In this document: in pieces, positions 9,169 through 18,867 of the stretch
Position numbering within the stretch: position 1 is the first letter of the stretch
Layout of the letters: the number at the start of each line of letters is the position of its first letter
Origin: CAZRDB01 sp964598695
GTDB lineage: Bacteria; Armatimonadota; Zipacnadia; UBA1398
Length of the DNA stretch: 64,000 bases
Direction: 5' to 3'
Assembly (NCBI GenBank): GCA_964598695.1
Contig: CAZRDB010000001.1
Location: 35,682-99,681 of the forward strand
Made by a program: the position numbers and the translations under genes
Notes under the pieces: model-generated
What the model saw: the letters and a program-made list of their open reading frames with translations, nothing else
Database searches by the model: none
What the model was told of the DNA's origin: nothing

Positions 9169-10194
9169 CTAGACCCCTGCCTCGCGCGCCACATCGCGCA
9201 TCCGGCGGAGCACCTCGAGTTCGACGGCGTCGAGCTGCTCCATCAGCCGCGGCTTGCCGGGGCGGAGATCGAAGGAGCGGGCCGGGCCCTGCTCGCCCCT
9301 CCGCGGTCCCCCGTTGTGGAGACACCAGCCGGCCGCGCCGCCGCGGACGGCGCCCGCAAGGTCGGTGAGGAAGCCCTCCACCGGTGGCTGCCAGGGGCCG
9401 TAGTCGCGCCGGAAGGGCTCCTGGTAGTGGATCGGGACGGCGCGGCCGAGCTCGGCCAGCGTCGCGAGGGTGCGGCGCGTGCGCTCCTCGGTGCGAGCCG
9501 GGCTCCCCGCGTCGCGCGGCAGGTGGGGGCAGAGGAAGTCCGCACCGGCGGTCACGAGGTGGCCGCGCAGCTCGTCGAGCGAGCCGTCGTCCACGCCGGA
9601 GGCAGTCACGAGACGGTCGGGGTCGGCCTCCTCGATCGCCTGCCGGATGGCGCGCAGCTCCTCGTGGGAGACGAAGCGGGCATCGCGTATGTCGCGCTCG
9701 TTGGCCATGTCGATGTAGACGTTGCCCATGCCGCGCAGGGCGGTGGCGAGCGTCGTGGCGGCCCGGCAGTGGGAGGCGAGATCGGGGATCCCCTCATCGG
9801 CGCCTCCGAGATCGGCGCCCCGGGTCAGCGAGACATCGACGACGATTCCCCGCTCGTCGGCCAGCCGCACCAGCTCGATGAGGTGGGCGAGGTAGGGCTC
9901 GCGCGGCTCGCCGGAGGCCGTGACGGCCGAGACGTTCACGCCGCCGTAGGCCCAGGTCGCCCAGACGCGGACCCAGTTCACGCCGCGGGCGGCGAGGTCG
10001 TCGAGGTCGGCGCGGACCGTCTCGACCGGCGCGCCGGTGCCGCCGTAGCAGCTGATCCCGAGGAGGAACGCGGGCTCACCGTTCAGCGTGAACCGCGTGC
10101 CGTCGATGCCGAGCATGGTCTCGGAAGCTGGCGCGGCCGGCGCGCAAGCGAGGGCCCCAAGGGCCAGAAGGGCGAGCGGTGCTCTGCCGAGCAT
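9169..10194 (-). CDS. Secreted glycoside hydrolase, GH5/clan GH-A type
   Basis: A 341-residue exported enzyme with an N-terminal leader (MLGRAPLALLALGALACAPA; a lipoprotein Cys at 17 is possible). It has the layout of a clan GH-A TIM barrel: FTLNGEPAFLLGISCYGG at the start of the barrel, GVNWVRVWATWAYGG, then YIDMANERDI with Asn165-Glu166 in the position of the acid/base, and PIHYQEPF with Glu259 as likely nucleophile. The substrate is unknown; the neighbourhood suggests polysaccharide. It is probably co-transcribed with the oxidoreductase, laminin-G-like and SGNH genes upstream, with a 119-base spacer before it. Family level is fairly sure, exact GH family is not. Confidence 0.82.
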   Translation of the reverse strand: MLGRAPLALLALGALACAPAAPASETMLGIDGTRFTLNGEPAFLLGISCYGGTGAPVETVRADLDDLAARGVNWVRVWATWAYGGVNVSAVTASGEPREPYLAHLIELVRLADERGIVVDVSLTRGADLGGADEGIPDLASHCRAATTLATALRGMGNVYIDMANERDIRDARFVSHEELRAIRQAIEEADPDRLVTASGVDDGSLDELRGHLVTAGADFLCPHLPRDAGSPARTEERTRRTLATLAELGRAVPIHYQEPFRRDYGPWQPPVEGFLTDLAGAVRGGAAGWCLHNGGPRRGEQGPARSFDLRPGKPRLMEQLDAVELEVLRRMRDVAREAGV

Positions 10195-10234
10195 GTGGAT
10201 CGTGCTCCTCTCGCGAGCCAGAGCGGACCTCGCC

Positions 10235-10283
10235 GCCCGCCCTGCGGGCATCTCCCTCTCCCTCGGCAAGCTCGGGACGAGGG
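10235..10283 (-). promoter_or_regulatory. Two small hairpins in the spacer between two hydrolase genes
   Basis: GCCCGC (10235-10240) pairs with GCGGGC (10244-10249), and CCCTCG (10260-10265) with CGAGGG (10278-10283). They lie in the 119-base spacer between the SGNH fusion gene and the GH-A gene. They could stabilise, attenuate or terminate the transcript; nothing in the sequence decides which. Confidence 0.3.
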
Positions 10284-10313
10284 TGCAATGGCGGAGGCGC
10301 GTGGCCGGCCGTC

Positions 10314-12440
10314 CTACTCCCCGAGCATCTCCCGGAGCGTCGGCTCCATCGCCTCGGCCCAGGCATCGTAGCCGGGGCCCTTGAGGTGGACGTTGTCCTC
10401 GCTCATCCGCTCGTAGTCCGGCGTTCCATCGGCCGTGAGGAACAGCCCTCGCTGATCGAGGTAGCGCACGGCATCGCCGTCGGCGAGGGGCGCGATCCGC
10501 GCGTGGAGCCGATCGACTTGTTGCCGCTCCCAGCAGTCGGCCGTAGCCCCCGTCGGGAAGCCGCCAAGCAGGAGGACCTTCGCGCCCGGCAGCCGCTCGC
10601 GGAGGACCCGGACGATCGCCTCGGTCCCGGCGGCGATCTCCTCGCCCGTGTTGCGCCGGCTCCAGATGTTGTTGACACCGATCATGAGGACGACGACCTC
10701 CGGGTCGAGACCCTCGAGGTTGCCGCGGGCGATCCGGTAGAGCACGTGCTCGGTGCGGTCTCCGCTCAGGCCGAAGCTGGCGGCCCCGCGCGCGCCGTAG
10801 AAGCGGTCGAAGGACCTCGCGCCGTCGGCGAGCGCGAGCCGCTGCTCGGAGCCGGTCCAGCCCTGGGTGATCGAGTCTCCCAGGAAGAGGACCCGGATCT
10901 GCTTGCCGTGTTCGGCGGCGAGCCCGTTCAGCTTCGCGAACTGGTCCCACCAGCACCCGCCGCCCCATCCGGCCGCTTCGCCCCGGAACTCCGCGCTGGG
11001 TGTGGGCAGGGCCGCGAACGGCGCCTTGCGGCCGAGGTGGCGGAGGATGAAATCGACGATCGGTGCGGGGTCGTCGGTGTTGTAGGTCGCCGGATGGTGG
11101 CCCATGCCCGGAACGCCGATCACCTCGATCTCGCCGCCCGCCGCACGGAGAGCCTTCGCGAAGGGCTCGGTGTTCTCGGCGACCGGCACGTCGACATCGG
11201 CGAGGCCCACGTAGTGGACCACGGGGATCCGGGCCGCGGCGATCGCCGGGGCATTGTCGACCGGGTTGCCGCGATAGGCGAGCGCCTGCTCCTCGGTGAA
11301 GCCGTAGAGCTGGAGGCAGTCCTGCCACAGCTCCGGGTAGGGCTTGCCCGCACCCTTGCCGCCCGGCCAGCTCTTGATGTCCATCACCGGCGTGTAGCCG
11401 AAGAGCACGGAGACGCGATCGGGGTGCTCGCGCGCCCAGTTGTGGATCGCGAGGCCGCCCCGGCTGATCCCTTCGAGCACCGGCTTCCGGTCGAGGCCCA
11501 GCTCCTGCGTGAGAGTGTAGAAGCGGTCCCAGATCGCGAGTGCCTCGGGCGCGCCGTAGAGATGGGTGATATCGCAGTAGACGACGTGGAAGCCCTGCTC
11601 GAGCAGTGCGATGTCGGTCTGCGGCTCCCATCCGAAGAAGGCGGGCCGCCAGATCCAGGGCCGCCCCCGCGCCACGCGCCAGGGCTGGACGACGATGCAC
11701 TCGCGGCCCTCGTGGGCGAACGTGAGCTGCCGGTAGCCGTGGAAGCTACCCTCCTGCACGGGCGCGGGAAGCCCCGGACGGAGATCGAAGCCGTCGTCGG
11801 CCGGGAACGCGAGCACCTCGTACAGCTTGCGGGCGATGACCTCCATCCCGAAGCCGTTCGGGTGGATCGCGTCCGGCACGAAGTCTTGGTGGTGCAGGAG
11901 GGGGATGTGGAGATCGACGACCTCGCAGCCGGTCTCGTGGGCCACCTGACGGATCCTGGGGAGGAGTTGCTCGCGCACGCGGGCGCCGCTGATGTCGTCT
12001 CCTTCGACGAACGCCGGGGCGGGGAGGCAGAGGACCACGCGCGGGGAGGTCGGGAGAGCGCGGAACGAGGCGATCAGGTCCTTGTAGTCCTGCACGAACT
12101 CGGCCTCGTGGGCCCAGTTCCACGACTTCGTGTCATTGGTGCCGAGCTTGATCGTCACGATGTCCGGCTCGAACGCGAGCGCCTCGCGATAGGCCGGTTG
12201 GTCCCAGTAGGGGAGATCGCCCTTGCACAGCAGCGTGGAGCCGCTGACGCCCAGGTTGCGCACCTCGTAGCCCTCGCCGAGGAGCGCGCCGAGGAGCGCG
12301 GGGTACGAGCAGTGCTCCCGGTCGGCAACGCCGTGGCCCCAGGTGATGCTGTCGCCCACGCACGCGATCCGGACGGCTCGGCCCTCCGGCAGGGGGGCAG
12401 CGAGCGGGGCGAGCAGCAGGGGTGCGCAGAGAGCAAGCAT
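10314..12440 (-). CDS. Secreted three-domain hydrolase: SGNH - alpha/beta hydrolase - SGNH
   Basis: A 708-residue exported protein joining three esterase-type modules. ATG at 12440 has GGAGGT 5-6 bases upstream and gives a short signal peptide (MLALCAPLLLAPLAAP). Module 1 (residues about 23-212) is an SGNH hydrolase: GDSI with Ser31, GTND, and DAIHPN with Asp190/His193. Module 2 (about 245-470) is an alpha/beta hydrolase with nucleophile elbow GISRGG (Ser326), acid candidate Asp415-417 (GLADVDVP) and GMGHHP (His448). Module 3 (about 515-700) is a second SGNH domain with GDSITQGW (Ser523), IGVNN and DNVHLKG. All three catalytic sets look intact. SGNH modules often remove acetyl or other acyl groups from polysaccharides; the substrate here is inferred only from glycoside hydrolase neighbours. 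Confidence 0.88.
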   Translation of the reverse strand: MLALCAPLLLAPLAAPLPEGRAVRIACVGDSITWGHGVADREHCSYPALLGALLGEGYEVRNLGVSGSTLLCKGDLPYWDQPAYREALAFEPDIVTIKLGTNDTKSWNWAHEAEFVQDYKDLIASFRALPTSPRVVLCLPAPAFVEGDDISGARVREQLLPRIRQVAHETGCEVVDLHIPLLHHQDFVPDAIHPNGFGMEVIARKLYEVLAFPADDGFDLRPGLPAPVQEGSFHGYRQLTFAHEGRECIVVQPWRVARGRPWIWRPAFFGWEPQTDIALLEQGFHVVYCDITHLYGAPEALAIWDRFYTLTQELGLDRKPVLEGISRGGLAIHNWAREHPDRVSVLFGYTPVMDIKSWPGGKGAGKPYPELWQDCLQLYGFTEEQALAYRGNPVDNAPAIAAARIPVVHYVGLADVDVPVAENTEPFAKALRAAGGEIEVIGVPGMGHHPATYNTDDPAPIVDFILRHLGRKAPFAALPTPSAEFRGEAAGWGGGCWWDQFAKLNGLAAEHGKQIRVLFLGDSITQGWTGSEQRLALADGARSFDRFYGARGAASFGLSGDRTEHVLYRIARGNLEGLDPEVVVLMIGVNNIWSRRNTGEEIAAGTEAIVRVLRERLPGAKVLLLGGFPTGATADCWERQQVDRLHARIAPLADGDAVRYLDQRGLFLTADGTPDYERMSEDNVHLKGPGYDAWAEAMEPTLREMLGE

Positions 12441-12531
12441 GGGGGTACCTCCGAGTGCGGTGCGCGGCCCCTCCCGGCGCCCCATGCCGTGCGGTGGGCG
12501 AGGGCGCCGGGAGAGATCCGCGGGGTCGGCC

Positions 12532-14190
12532 TCAGTCGAGCTTCCAGCCGCTGAAGGAGGCGGAGCCACGGTCGACCGTGAGCCCCAGCCGGCCCTCGAG
12601 CGCGTTGAAGCGCGCCGGGATGTAGCAGCGGTCGCGCTGGGCGAGCACGGCGCCGTCTGCGTCAACCACACGAACCGAGACGACATCGGTCAGGCGCACC
12701 AGCTCGACGGTGTGGGCGACGCCCGCCCGGACCGGCGCCTCGGTGCTCCAGATGGGCGTCGCGACGCCGATCTCCGTGAGCGTGACACGGCCCTCCGTGT
12801 CGAGCGTGAGCAGCAGCCCCTGGTCGAGCGCGGCCGAGGCTTGGATCGCGAGCCCCGCGGCCGAGCCTTCGCCCGGCGTGATGGTGGCCCTCCAGGTCCC
12901 CGCGATCCCGCTGATCCGGGGGACGAGCGCGGCGCCCGGCGCGGCGCCGGCGGTCAACGCGACGGGGCTCTCGCCGGCGGTGGCCGTCCAGGCGGCCGTC
13001 ACACCGCCCAGTTCGGCCCAACCCGGGCCGAGGGTCGAGGCGGTCGGAGTCGTCACGGCCGGTCCGCCCGCCTCTCCCGCGCCGGGGAAGGCCGAGAACT
13101 CCGCGGTCCCGAGCCAGGTCTGGAGCGCGAGGTAGCCCTCGGCCTCGGAGCGGGCCTGCTCGGTCGCGACCCACGGGCTCTCGTCGAGGAGCGTCGCGCC
13201 GTCGGCCTGGTAGAGCCGCACGCGGGCCTCGCCCGAGCGGGTGGCGATCTCGACCACGAGATCCTCGTCGTAGTGCCACTGGTCGGGCTTGCCGGCCCAC
13301 AGCTCCCGCGGGCCGACGGGCTCGTGCTCGTAGAGCATCAGGCAGCCGGCGCCGAACTGCCCGCCGAGCCAGCAGGTGAAGCCTCCGGTCAGGTTCTCAC
13401 TCGTCTGGGTGACGATCCCGGCCCCGCCGGCGCCCGGGTGGATCCGGATCCGCGCCCGGGTCGTGCCAGGGCCCATGGGGCGCTGGCGGCAGAGGGCGAA
13501 CGAGCGGTCGACGGCGCGCGCCTGGGCCACGGTGGAGCGCGTGGCGTCGGTCCAGTGCCAGTTGCCGCCGCCGGTGACCCTCCAGCCGGAGCCCTCGCCG
13601 CCAAGCCGCGCGAGGTTGGGGGGGAAGTCGAGCAGCTCGGAGGCGGGCTGCGCGGCCGCGCGCCATCCCCCGAAGCGAGCAACGCCCCCCCGGGCGAAGA
13701 GGGCGGCCGTCGCGGCCGGTGCCCCATCGCGCGGGAGCCAGGGGCTCTGCGAGAGGACCGAGGCGCCGTCGCCGGTGAGAAGCTGCACCCGGTAGCGCGG
13801 ACCCTCCCGCACCAGCTCGAGGCCGTAGGCCTGGTAGGGCTCGATCGGGCAGGCCGAGTCGGTCCACGCGACGGCGCCATCGGGCGCCAGCGCGAAGAAG
13901 CCGTTCCGACCGTCGCCGAAGCCGATCCCGCAGGCGGGGCCGGCGGTGACGCCCGCCTCGGCCGTCCCGAAGCCGAGGGCGATCCAGCCGCGGACCACCG
14001 CGGCGTCGGGGGCCACCCCCACGAGCGGGTAGCGGGTGAGCCGCTCGTCGGCGCTCACGCGGAGGCTGCCGTCGAGGGTCGTGTCGTGCGACCACGCCGG
14101 GTCGGAGACCCCGACGACGGCCGCGCCGCCGTCGGCGAGCGACGCGGCCGCGAGAAGCAGGGGCAGGAGCAGGAGGGAGGCGTGCTTCAC
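12532..14190 (-). CDS. Secreted protein with three laminin-G/concanavalin-like domains
   Basis: A 552-residue exported protein (MKHASLLLLPLLLAAASLADG leader) starting at GTG 14190, 6 bases after the oxidoreductase stop. Three domains of about 170 residues each end in a similar strand (GVARFGGWRA, GTAEFSAFPG, GSASFSGWKL) and share the element AxLLDESPW/SVLSQSPW/AVLAQRDR. These are traits of jelly-roll laminin-G or DUF1080-type glycan-binding folds. It lacks an obvious catalytic motif, so a carbohydrate-binding or adhesion role is inferred. It is sandwiched between a Tat-exported oxidoreductase and the triple hydrolase on the same strand. Confidence 0.75.
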   Translation of the reverse strand: MKHASLLLLPLLLAAASLADGGAAVVGVSDPAWSHDTTLDGSLRVSADERLTRYPLVGVAPDAAVVRGWIALGFGTAEAGVTAGPACGIGFGDGRNGFFALAPDGAVAWTDSACPIEPYQAYGLELVREGPRYRVQLLTGDGASVLSQSPWLPRDGAPAATAALFARGGVARFGGWRAAAQPASELLDFPPNLARLGGEGSGWRVTGGGNWHWTDATRSTVAQARAVDRSFALCRQRPMGPGTTRARIRIHPGAGGAGIVTQTSENLTGGFTCWLGGQFGAGCLMLYEHEPVGPRELWAGKPDQWHYDEDLVVEIATRSGEARVRLYQADGATLLDESPWVATEQARSEAEGYLALQTWLGTAEFSAFPGAGEAGGPAVTTPTASTLGPGWAELGGVTAAWTATAGESPVALTAGAAPGAALVPRISGIAGTWRATITPGEGSAAGLAIQASAALDQGLLLTLDTEGRVTLTEIGVATPIWSTEAPVRAGVAHTVELVRLTDVVSVRVVDADGAVLAQRDRCYIPARFNALEGRLGLTVDRGSASFSGWKLD

Positions 14191-14196
14191 GTCAGC

Positions 14197-15402
14197 TCAC
14201 CCCTTCCGGCTCGCGGGCGGGGCGTACACGGGCACCTCGAGCTGCTCGCCGCCCCGGAGGCACGATTCGTGGGCGACGATGCCCGGCGCGGTGAAGGCGA
14301 GCGCCATGTACAGGTCGACGGCCGGCTCGCGGTCCTCGCGGAGCGCGCTCACGAACTCGTGGGTGAGGAAGGTGTGCGAGTTGCCGTGGCCGGTCGGGAC
14401 GCGCATCGGCTCGGGCAGACGGTGGAAGTAGTCGGGGACGCTGGTGACGTCGGGCTTGCCGCGCACCTGGAGCCGGAACGGCTGGCCACCGGAGCCTGCG
14501 TAGTACAGGGAAGCGTTCTCGCCGAAGAACTGGGCGCGCTCACCGCTCGCGTGGATCCGCCAGTTGACCGCGCACCGTACCATGTTGCCGGCCTCGGTCT
14601 TCATCAGCGCGACGGCGTTGGCGAAGGGATTGCCGTAGGGGTTGTCCTTCAGGATCCCTTCGACATCGTCGAAGCCCCAGCCGAGGGCGGAGACGTGGGT
14701 GATGCGCTCGCCGGTGATCCCGGGCCCGAAGGACAGGCAGTGGGTGGGGTACTTCATCGGCGGGAGGCCCCAACGCCAGGTGCGCTTGCCGTCGACCAGC
14801 ATCAGCGAGTAGACCTCGCCGGTGTACAGGTCGTGGTAGTACTCGCACTCGGTGTAGAAGATCTTCCCGAAGACGCCGTCCTGGTACAGCTCGCGCATGA
14901 ACATCGACTCGGCATGGTAGTACGAGGTCTCGGCCATCATGTAGCGGAGTCCGGTGCGCTCCTTCACCTCGACGAGCTGCTCACACTCCTCGAGCGTCAT
15001 CGCGGCCGGGACGGCGGAGATGACGTGCTTGCCGGCCTCCATCGCGAGCACCGCGTGGCGCACGTGGTCGGGCGCGCCGGTGAAGACGGCGACCGCGTCG
15101 ATCTGCGGATCCTTGATGAGCACCTCGAGCGACTCGTAGGGCTTGCCGCACCCGTACACGTCCTGGAGCAGCTTCCGCCGGTCGGGCCGGAGGTCGCTGA
15201 CGGCCTCGACGATGCACCCCGGGTCGAGGTGCCACTGGAACGAGGCGCCGAAGCCGCCTCCCACGATGCCGACGCGCACCTTGCGCCCGCCCTCGTCCTC
15301 CTGGGCGCGTGCCGCTCCGGCCAGGGCGAACGCACCCGCCGCGAACGAGGCGGGCATGGCGCCGAGAAACCGCCTTCTCGAGATCCCCTGCTCTTCTGGC
15401 AT
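14197..15402 (-). CDS. Tat-exported Gfo/Idh/MocA-family oxidoreductase
   Basis: A 401-residue NAD(P)-dependent oxidoreductase. It begins with a twin-arginine leader (ISRRRFLGAMP, then a hydrophobic stretch to AARAQ), so it is folded in the cytoplasm and exported by Tat. The Rossmann domain follows (VRVGIVGGGFGAS) with the family block VFTGAPDHVRHAVLAMEAGKH and the EKP-like position occupied by AVPAAMTLEEC. The C-terminal domain has YYHAESMFMRELYQDGVFG and YPTHCLSFGPGITG. Exported members are typical of Planctomycetota and Armatimonadota-like bacteria and are thought to act on sugars; members carry a tightly bound cofactor. The RBS CAGGAGG lies 6 bases upstream. It heads the minus-strand hydrolase group, divergent from the operon at 15537. 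Confidence 0.92.
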   Translation of the reverse strand: MPEEQGISRRRFLGAMPASFAAGAFALAGAARAQEDEGGRKVRVGIVGGGFGASFQWHLDPGCIVEAVSDLRPDRRKLLQDVYGCGKPYESLEVLIKDPQIDAVAVFTGAPDHVRHAVLAMEAGKHVISAVPAAMTLEECEQLVEVKERTGLRYMMAETSYYHAESMFMRELYQDGVFGKIFYTECEYYHDLYTGEVYSLMLVDGKRTWRWGLPPMKYPTHCLSFGPGITGERITHVSALGWGFDDVEGILKDNPYGNPFANAVALMKTEAGNMVRCAVNWRIHASGERAQFFGENASLYYAGSGGQPFRLQVRGKPDVTSVPDYFHRLPEPMRVPTGHGNSHTFLTHEFVSALREDREPAVDLYMALAFTAPGIVAHESCLRGGEQLEVPVYAPPASRKG

Positions 15403-15536
15403 TGCGAACCTCCTGTTGTGGGTACCGCGATGGGGGCAGCTTCCGCCGGGGCGGGCGGGGCTCCTCCGCCCGCGGCGCGGGCAAAACGCGCGCGGCGCGC
15501 GGCGCGTATGCCGGGTGAGGGAAGGAGTCGATCGAT

Positions 15537-16169
15537 ATGCGCGCTCTCAGAGGACCCGCAGCCGTCGCGGCGGTCGCCTGCACGGCGGGCGCCGCACTCG
15601 CGGCCGGCCCGGGCCAGGAGGACAACAAGGGGCTTGCCGCCCTGCTGGTGCTTCCGTTGCTCGCGGCGCCGCTGCAGCTCCTTCTCGCGGCCCTGCTCCC
15701 GGGCGCCGTGAAGCGTCTGAGCGGCGCGACGGGGAACCGGGTCGACGCGACGATCGCCTGGGGTGCGGCGGTGCTGGCGCTGGCGCTGCTCGTTGCCGCG
15801 GTGCCGGGGCGCCTGGGCGGCCAGCCGGGGCAAGGATTCGCGGCCGTGGTCCTGATCCTCACCACGCTGGGCGCGATGGTCGGCGGCGCGGGCCTGTCGC
15901 TGCAAGTCGGGCGATGGAGCCTCCGGCGTGACGGCTCGGAGGGCGCCCCGACGTTCCTCGCCGTGCTGGTCGGCACGACGCTGCTGGGCGCCGCGATGTG
16001 GGTGCCGATCGGCGGCCAGTTGCTGGGCCTCGCGCTCGCGGTGCTCTCGCTTGGGGCACTGGTGCGCGCGACGATCGGGGCGCCCTCGATCGGCGAGGCA
16101 GGCGCCACGCCGCCGCCGGCCGCGCCCGCCCCGATCCCGCCGCCCGAGGGGAGCGAGACCGGATGCTGA
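15537..16169 (+). CDS. Small integral membrane protein
   Basis: A 210-residue hydrophobic protein of unknown family. Five or six membrane segments are visible (for example AALLVLPLLAAPLQLLLAAL, AAVLALALLVAAV, FLAVLVGTTLLGAAMWV, LLGLALAVLSLGALV), with an N-terminal leader-like helix and a Pro/Ala-rich C-terminus. Its stop codon overlaps the next start (ATGCTGA), so it is translationally coupled to the glycosyltransferase. It may serve the same envelope or surface-glycan pathway. No motif identifies a transported substrate. Confidence 0.72.
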   Translation: MRALRGPAAVAAVACTAGAALAAGPGQEDNKGLAALLVLPLLAAPLQLLLAALLPGAVKRLSGATGNRVDATIAWGAAVLALALLVAAVPGRLGGQPGQGFAAVVLILTTLGAMVGGAGLSLQVGRWSLRRDGSEGAPTFLAVLVGTTLLGAAMWVPIGGQLLGLALAVLSLGALVRATIGAPSIGEAGATPPPAAPAPIPPPEGSETGC

Positions 16170-16876
16170 GCGTCATCATCCCTGCCTACAACGAGGCGGC
16201 GACGCTGGGCGAGGTGGTTCGTCGGGTGCGGGCACTGGCGGCCGCGCTGGAGATCATCGTGGTCGATGACGGATCGACGGACGGCACGGGGGAGGTGCTG
16301 GCCGGCCTCGCCGGGCCCGATCTCACGGCCGTCACGCTACCCACGAACCGGGGCAAGGGATACGCCGTGCGGGTCGGGATCGAGCACGTGACCGGCGAGG
16401 TCGTGACGATCCACGATGCCGACCTCGAGCTGGAGCCCGCCTCGCTGCTGGCGCTGGCGGCGCCGGTCTTCGCGGGCGGGGCCGACGCCGTCTTCGGCAG
16501 CCGATTCCTGGCACGCCGGCAGGAGGGCGGCCTGCTGTGCCGACTCGGCAACCGGTTCGCCACCGGGCTCGCGAACCTGCTGTTCGGCGCGCGGTGGAGC
16601 GATCTCGCCTGCGGACAGAAGGCCGTCTCGACGCGCCTGTTGCGCTCGTTGCCGCTCACGGCGAGCGGGTTCGAGATCGAGGCCGAGATCGCGGCTCGTC
16701 TCGCGATGGCCGGCGCGCGGATCGGCGAGCTGCCCGTCCCCTACGCGCCGCGCGATCGAGCGCAGGGGAAGAAGACGCGCTACCTGCGCGACGGGCTTCG
16801 GGTGGCGCGGACGCTGCTGAGCGTGCGTCTGGGCCGGGGTGGGCGGCAGGTTACGGAGGCGGGGGTTGCGGGATGA
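16163..16876 (+). CDS. Family 2 glycosyltransferase (polyprenyl-phosphate sugar transferase type)
   Basis: A 237-residue GT-A enzyme. It opens with VIIPAYNEAATL, has the nucleotide-binding VVDDGSTDGTG, a donor/metal site IHDADLELEP in the place of DXD, GSRF and a C-terminal LACGQKAVSTRLL and GFEIEAEIA block. This pattern is that of dolichol/undecaprenyl-phosphate mannosyl- or glucosyltransferases, which charge a lipid carrier with a single sugar. It lacks the C-terminal membrane pair seen in some relatives. Overlaps at both ends (7 bases with the upstream gene, 4 with the downstream membrane protein) suggest coupled expression, and the next gene could use the charged lipid as donor. Confidence 0.88.
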   Translation: MLSVIIPAYNEAATLGEVVRRVRALAAALEIIVVDDGSTDGTGEVLAGLAGPDLTAVTLPTNRGKGYAVRVGIEHVTGEVVTIHDADLELEPASLLALAAPVFAGGADAVFGSRFLARRQEGGLLCRLGNRFATGLANLLFGARWSDLACGQKAVSTRLLRSLPLTASGFEIEAEIAARLAMAGARIGELPVPYAPRDRAQGKKTRYLRDGLRVARTLLSVRLGRGGRQVTEAGVAG

Positions 16877-18867
16877 GCGCGACCGGCGGGCCGGTGGAGG
16901 CCCCCTTCGCCCGAGCGTGGGAGAGCCGCGCCCCGAGCCCGCGCGCCGGCTGGGAGGCGCGGTTCGACGAGGCATCCTGGATCCTGATCGGCCTCGTCTT
17001 CCTCGCGATGCTCGCCGCGTGGCCCAAACACGTGCCGGCGATGTCGGACACGTGGTACCACCTCGCGATCGCCGACCGGGCGCTCGAGCGGGGCGGAGTG
17101 CCGCTGTGGGACGACTGGGAGTTCGCGCCCCACGGGCGGCCGAACCTGTATCCCCCGGTGCTCCACCTGCTGCTCTCCGCGATCGGCGCGGTCACCGGCG
17201 GCGTGCTCAACGCGGGGCGGGTGATGGCCGTCCTCGTGCTGCCGACCGCGCTGTTCAGCACGTGGTTCGCCGCGCGCCGGATCCTGGGGCCGCGGGCGGC
17301 CTTCCTCGCGGTGGTCCTGTGTCTTCTCGATGTCACCCAGTTCATCGTCATGGAGGCGTACATCGCGGCTTGCCTCACAAACATCCTCGCGCCGCTCGTG
17401 GCCCTGGCGGTGGTCGAGCGAAGGCCGTGGCCGGGCGTCGTGGGCATGACCGTGCTGTACTACTCCCACCTCGGCTTCCCGCACATGGTCGCGCTGGGCC
17501 TGCTGCTCTTCGGACTCGTCGAGCGCGCCTACCTGCGGACCGTGCTCAAGGTGGTGGGGATCGCCTTCCTGTGGTGGACCCCCTACCTCGCGCACGTGCT
17601 GGGCCACGCCGAGTGGATCGCCGCGGTCTTCCGGGGCGGGGGCCTGCCGATGCCGCTGCTCCAGAAGGTCTTCTCCCTCCAGATCCTCAACCCGATCATC
17701 CTCCTCTGCGGCGCGCTGGGAGCGCGCGCGCTATGGCGCGCGGGAGGGCCGGGGCGAGTGGTCCCGTGCATGATGCTGGGCTTCCTGCCGATCCTGCTGA
17801 GCTACGGCGGCCGGTACATGATGCACTCGATGCCCTTCTGGGCCGCGGCCGGAGCCGTGTGCCTGCAGCGGATCGCGCCGCCGGAGGCGACCCGACTCCG
17901 CCTCGCGCTGCTCTCGCTCGCGACGTTGCTGCCCACGCCGGCGGTGGGGGTGTTCGGGAAGCCGACGCCGCTGCCATTCACGACGCCGATCGCGCTCGTG
18001 GCCTCGCTCTGCACCCCGGAGGGCCTGCTCGGCGACCAGGGCGAGAAGAGCGAGCGCTACCGGGCCGATTGCGAGGATCTCGCGGCCTGGCTGCGGGCCA
18101 ACACCCCGCCCGACGAGGTGATCGCCACCAACACGGAGTGGATCGCCGACTCGATCGCCCTCCTCGCCGACCGCCGCACCGACTTCGGCGCCTGGTGGGA
18201 GTGCGGCACCGAGGCCTCGAAGCGCTCGAACCGAGCCTGGCGCGAGGACCGGCCGTCGGGGGTGTTCGTCGCGATCAAGCCGGAGAACGACGCCGGCTCG
18301 ATCCTCCGCAAGACCGAGGCGATGCCGGGCGTCGACGAGATGACCGAGATCGGCCGCTTCGTCGTGGGCGTCCGCCGGCCCCACGACCTGACGGGACCGG
18401 CGCGCGATGTCCTCCCATCCGCCTTCGAGCGGATCCCGGGCGCCGCGGCCCGTCTCTCGGTTCGGGGCGATCTGCTGGAGTGGTCCGTGGCCGACGCTCC
18501 GGCCAAGGCGGCCGGGATCCTCGCCGACCTCGGACCCGACGGTGTTGCCGCGGGCGGGGTCGAGCTACGCGTGCGGAGCGATCGCGCCGAGCCGCTCGCG
18601 ATCGCTCTGGTCACGGCGGAAGGCGAGGAACTCTCGGCGCGGGTGACGCTGCCACGCGAGGGCGAGTGGCGGCAGGTGCGGATCCCGCTTGCCTGGATGA
18701 CCCTGGCCGGCGCCCCGCGCGCCGATGCGCTCGCTGGTCGGGGGAGCGTGACCGTCCGGCGTGTCTACCTGCTGTGGTCTCAGGAGAAGGGCGAGGCCCA
18801 GCGGGATGTGGAGGTGCATCATGTCCGCCTGCTCACCAAGGCCCATCCGGGCATGGACGCTGATTGA
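16873..18867 (+). CDS. Polytopic membrane protein, GT-C-like glycosyltransferase candidate with C-terminal soluble domain
   Basis: A 664-residue protein. ATG at 16873 overlaps the preceding stop (ATGA). About ten membrane segments lie between residues 35 and 390. The first periplasmic loop carries [20 protein letters not shown], whose acidic residue and position resemble the catalytic loop of GT-C lipid-dependent glycosyltransferases and the related PMT-type enzymes. A soluble part follows the last helix with [20 protein letters not shown], and the C-terminal 200 residues form a beta-rich domain. It probably transfers sugar from a polyprenyl carrier made by the preceding enzyme. The GT-C assignment is inferred from topology, not a firm motif. 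Confidence 0.7.
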   Translation: MSATGGPVEAPFARAWESRAPSPRAGWEARFDEASWILIGLVFLAMLAAWPKHVPAMSDTWYHLAIADRALERGGVPLWDDWEFAPHGRPNLYPPVLHLLLSAIGAVTGGVLNAGRVMAVLVLPTALFSTWFAARRILGPRAAFLAVVLCLLDVTQFIVMEAYIAACLTNILAPLVALAVVERRPWPGVVGMTVLYYSHLGFPHMVALGLLLFGLVERAYLRTVLKVVGIAFLWWTPYLAHVLGHAEWIAAVFRGGGLPMPLLQKVFSLQILNPIILLCGALGARALWRAGGPGRVVPCMMLGFLPILLSYGGRYMMHSMPFWAAAGAVCLQRIAPPEATRLRLALLSLATLLPTPAVGVFGKPTPLPFTTPIALVASLCTPEGLLGDQGEKSERYRADCEDLAAWLRANTPPDEVIATNTEWIADSIALLADRRTDFGAWWECGTEASKRSNRAWREDRPSGVFVAIKPENDAGSILRKTEAMPGVDEMTEIGRFVVGVRRPHDLTGPARDVLPSAFERIPGAAARLSVRGDLLEWSVADAPAKAAGILADLGPDGVAAGGVELRVRSDRAEPLAIALVTAEGEELSARVTLPREGEWRQVRIPLAWMTLAGAPRADALAGRGSVTVRRVYLLWSQEKGEAQRDVEVHHVRLLTKAHPGMDAD

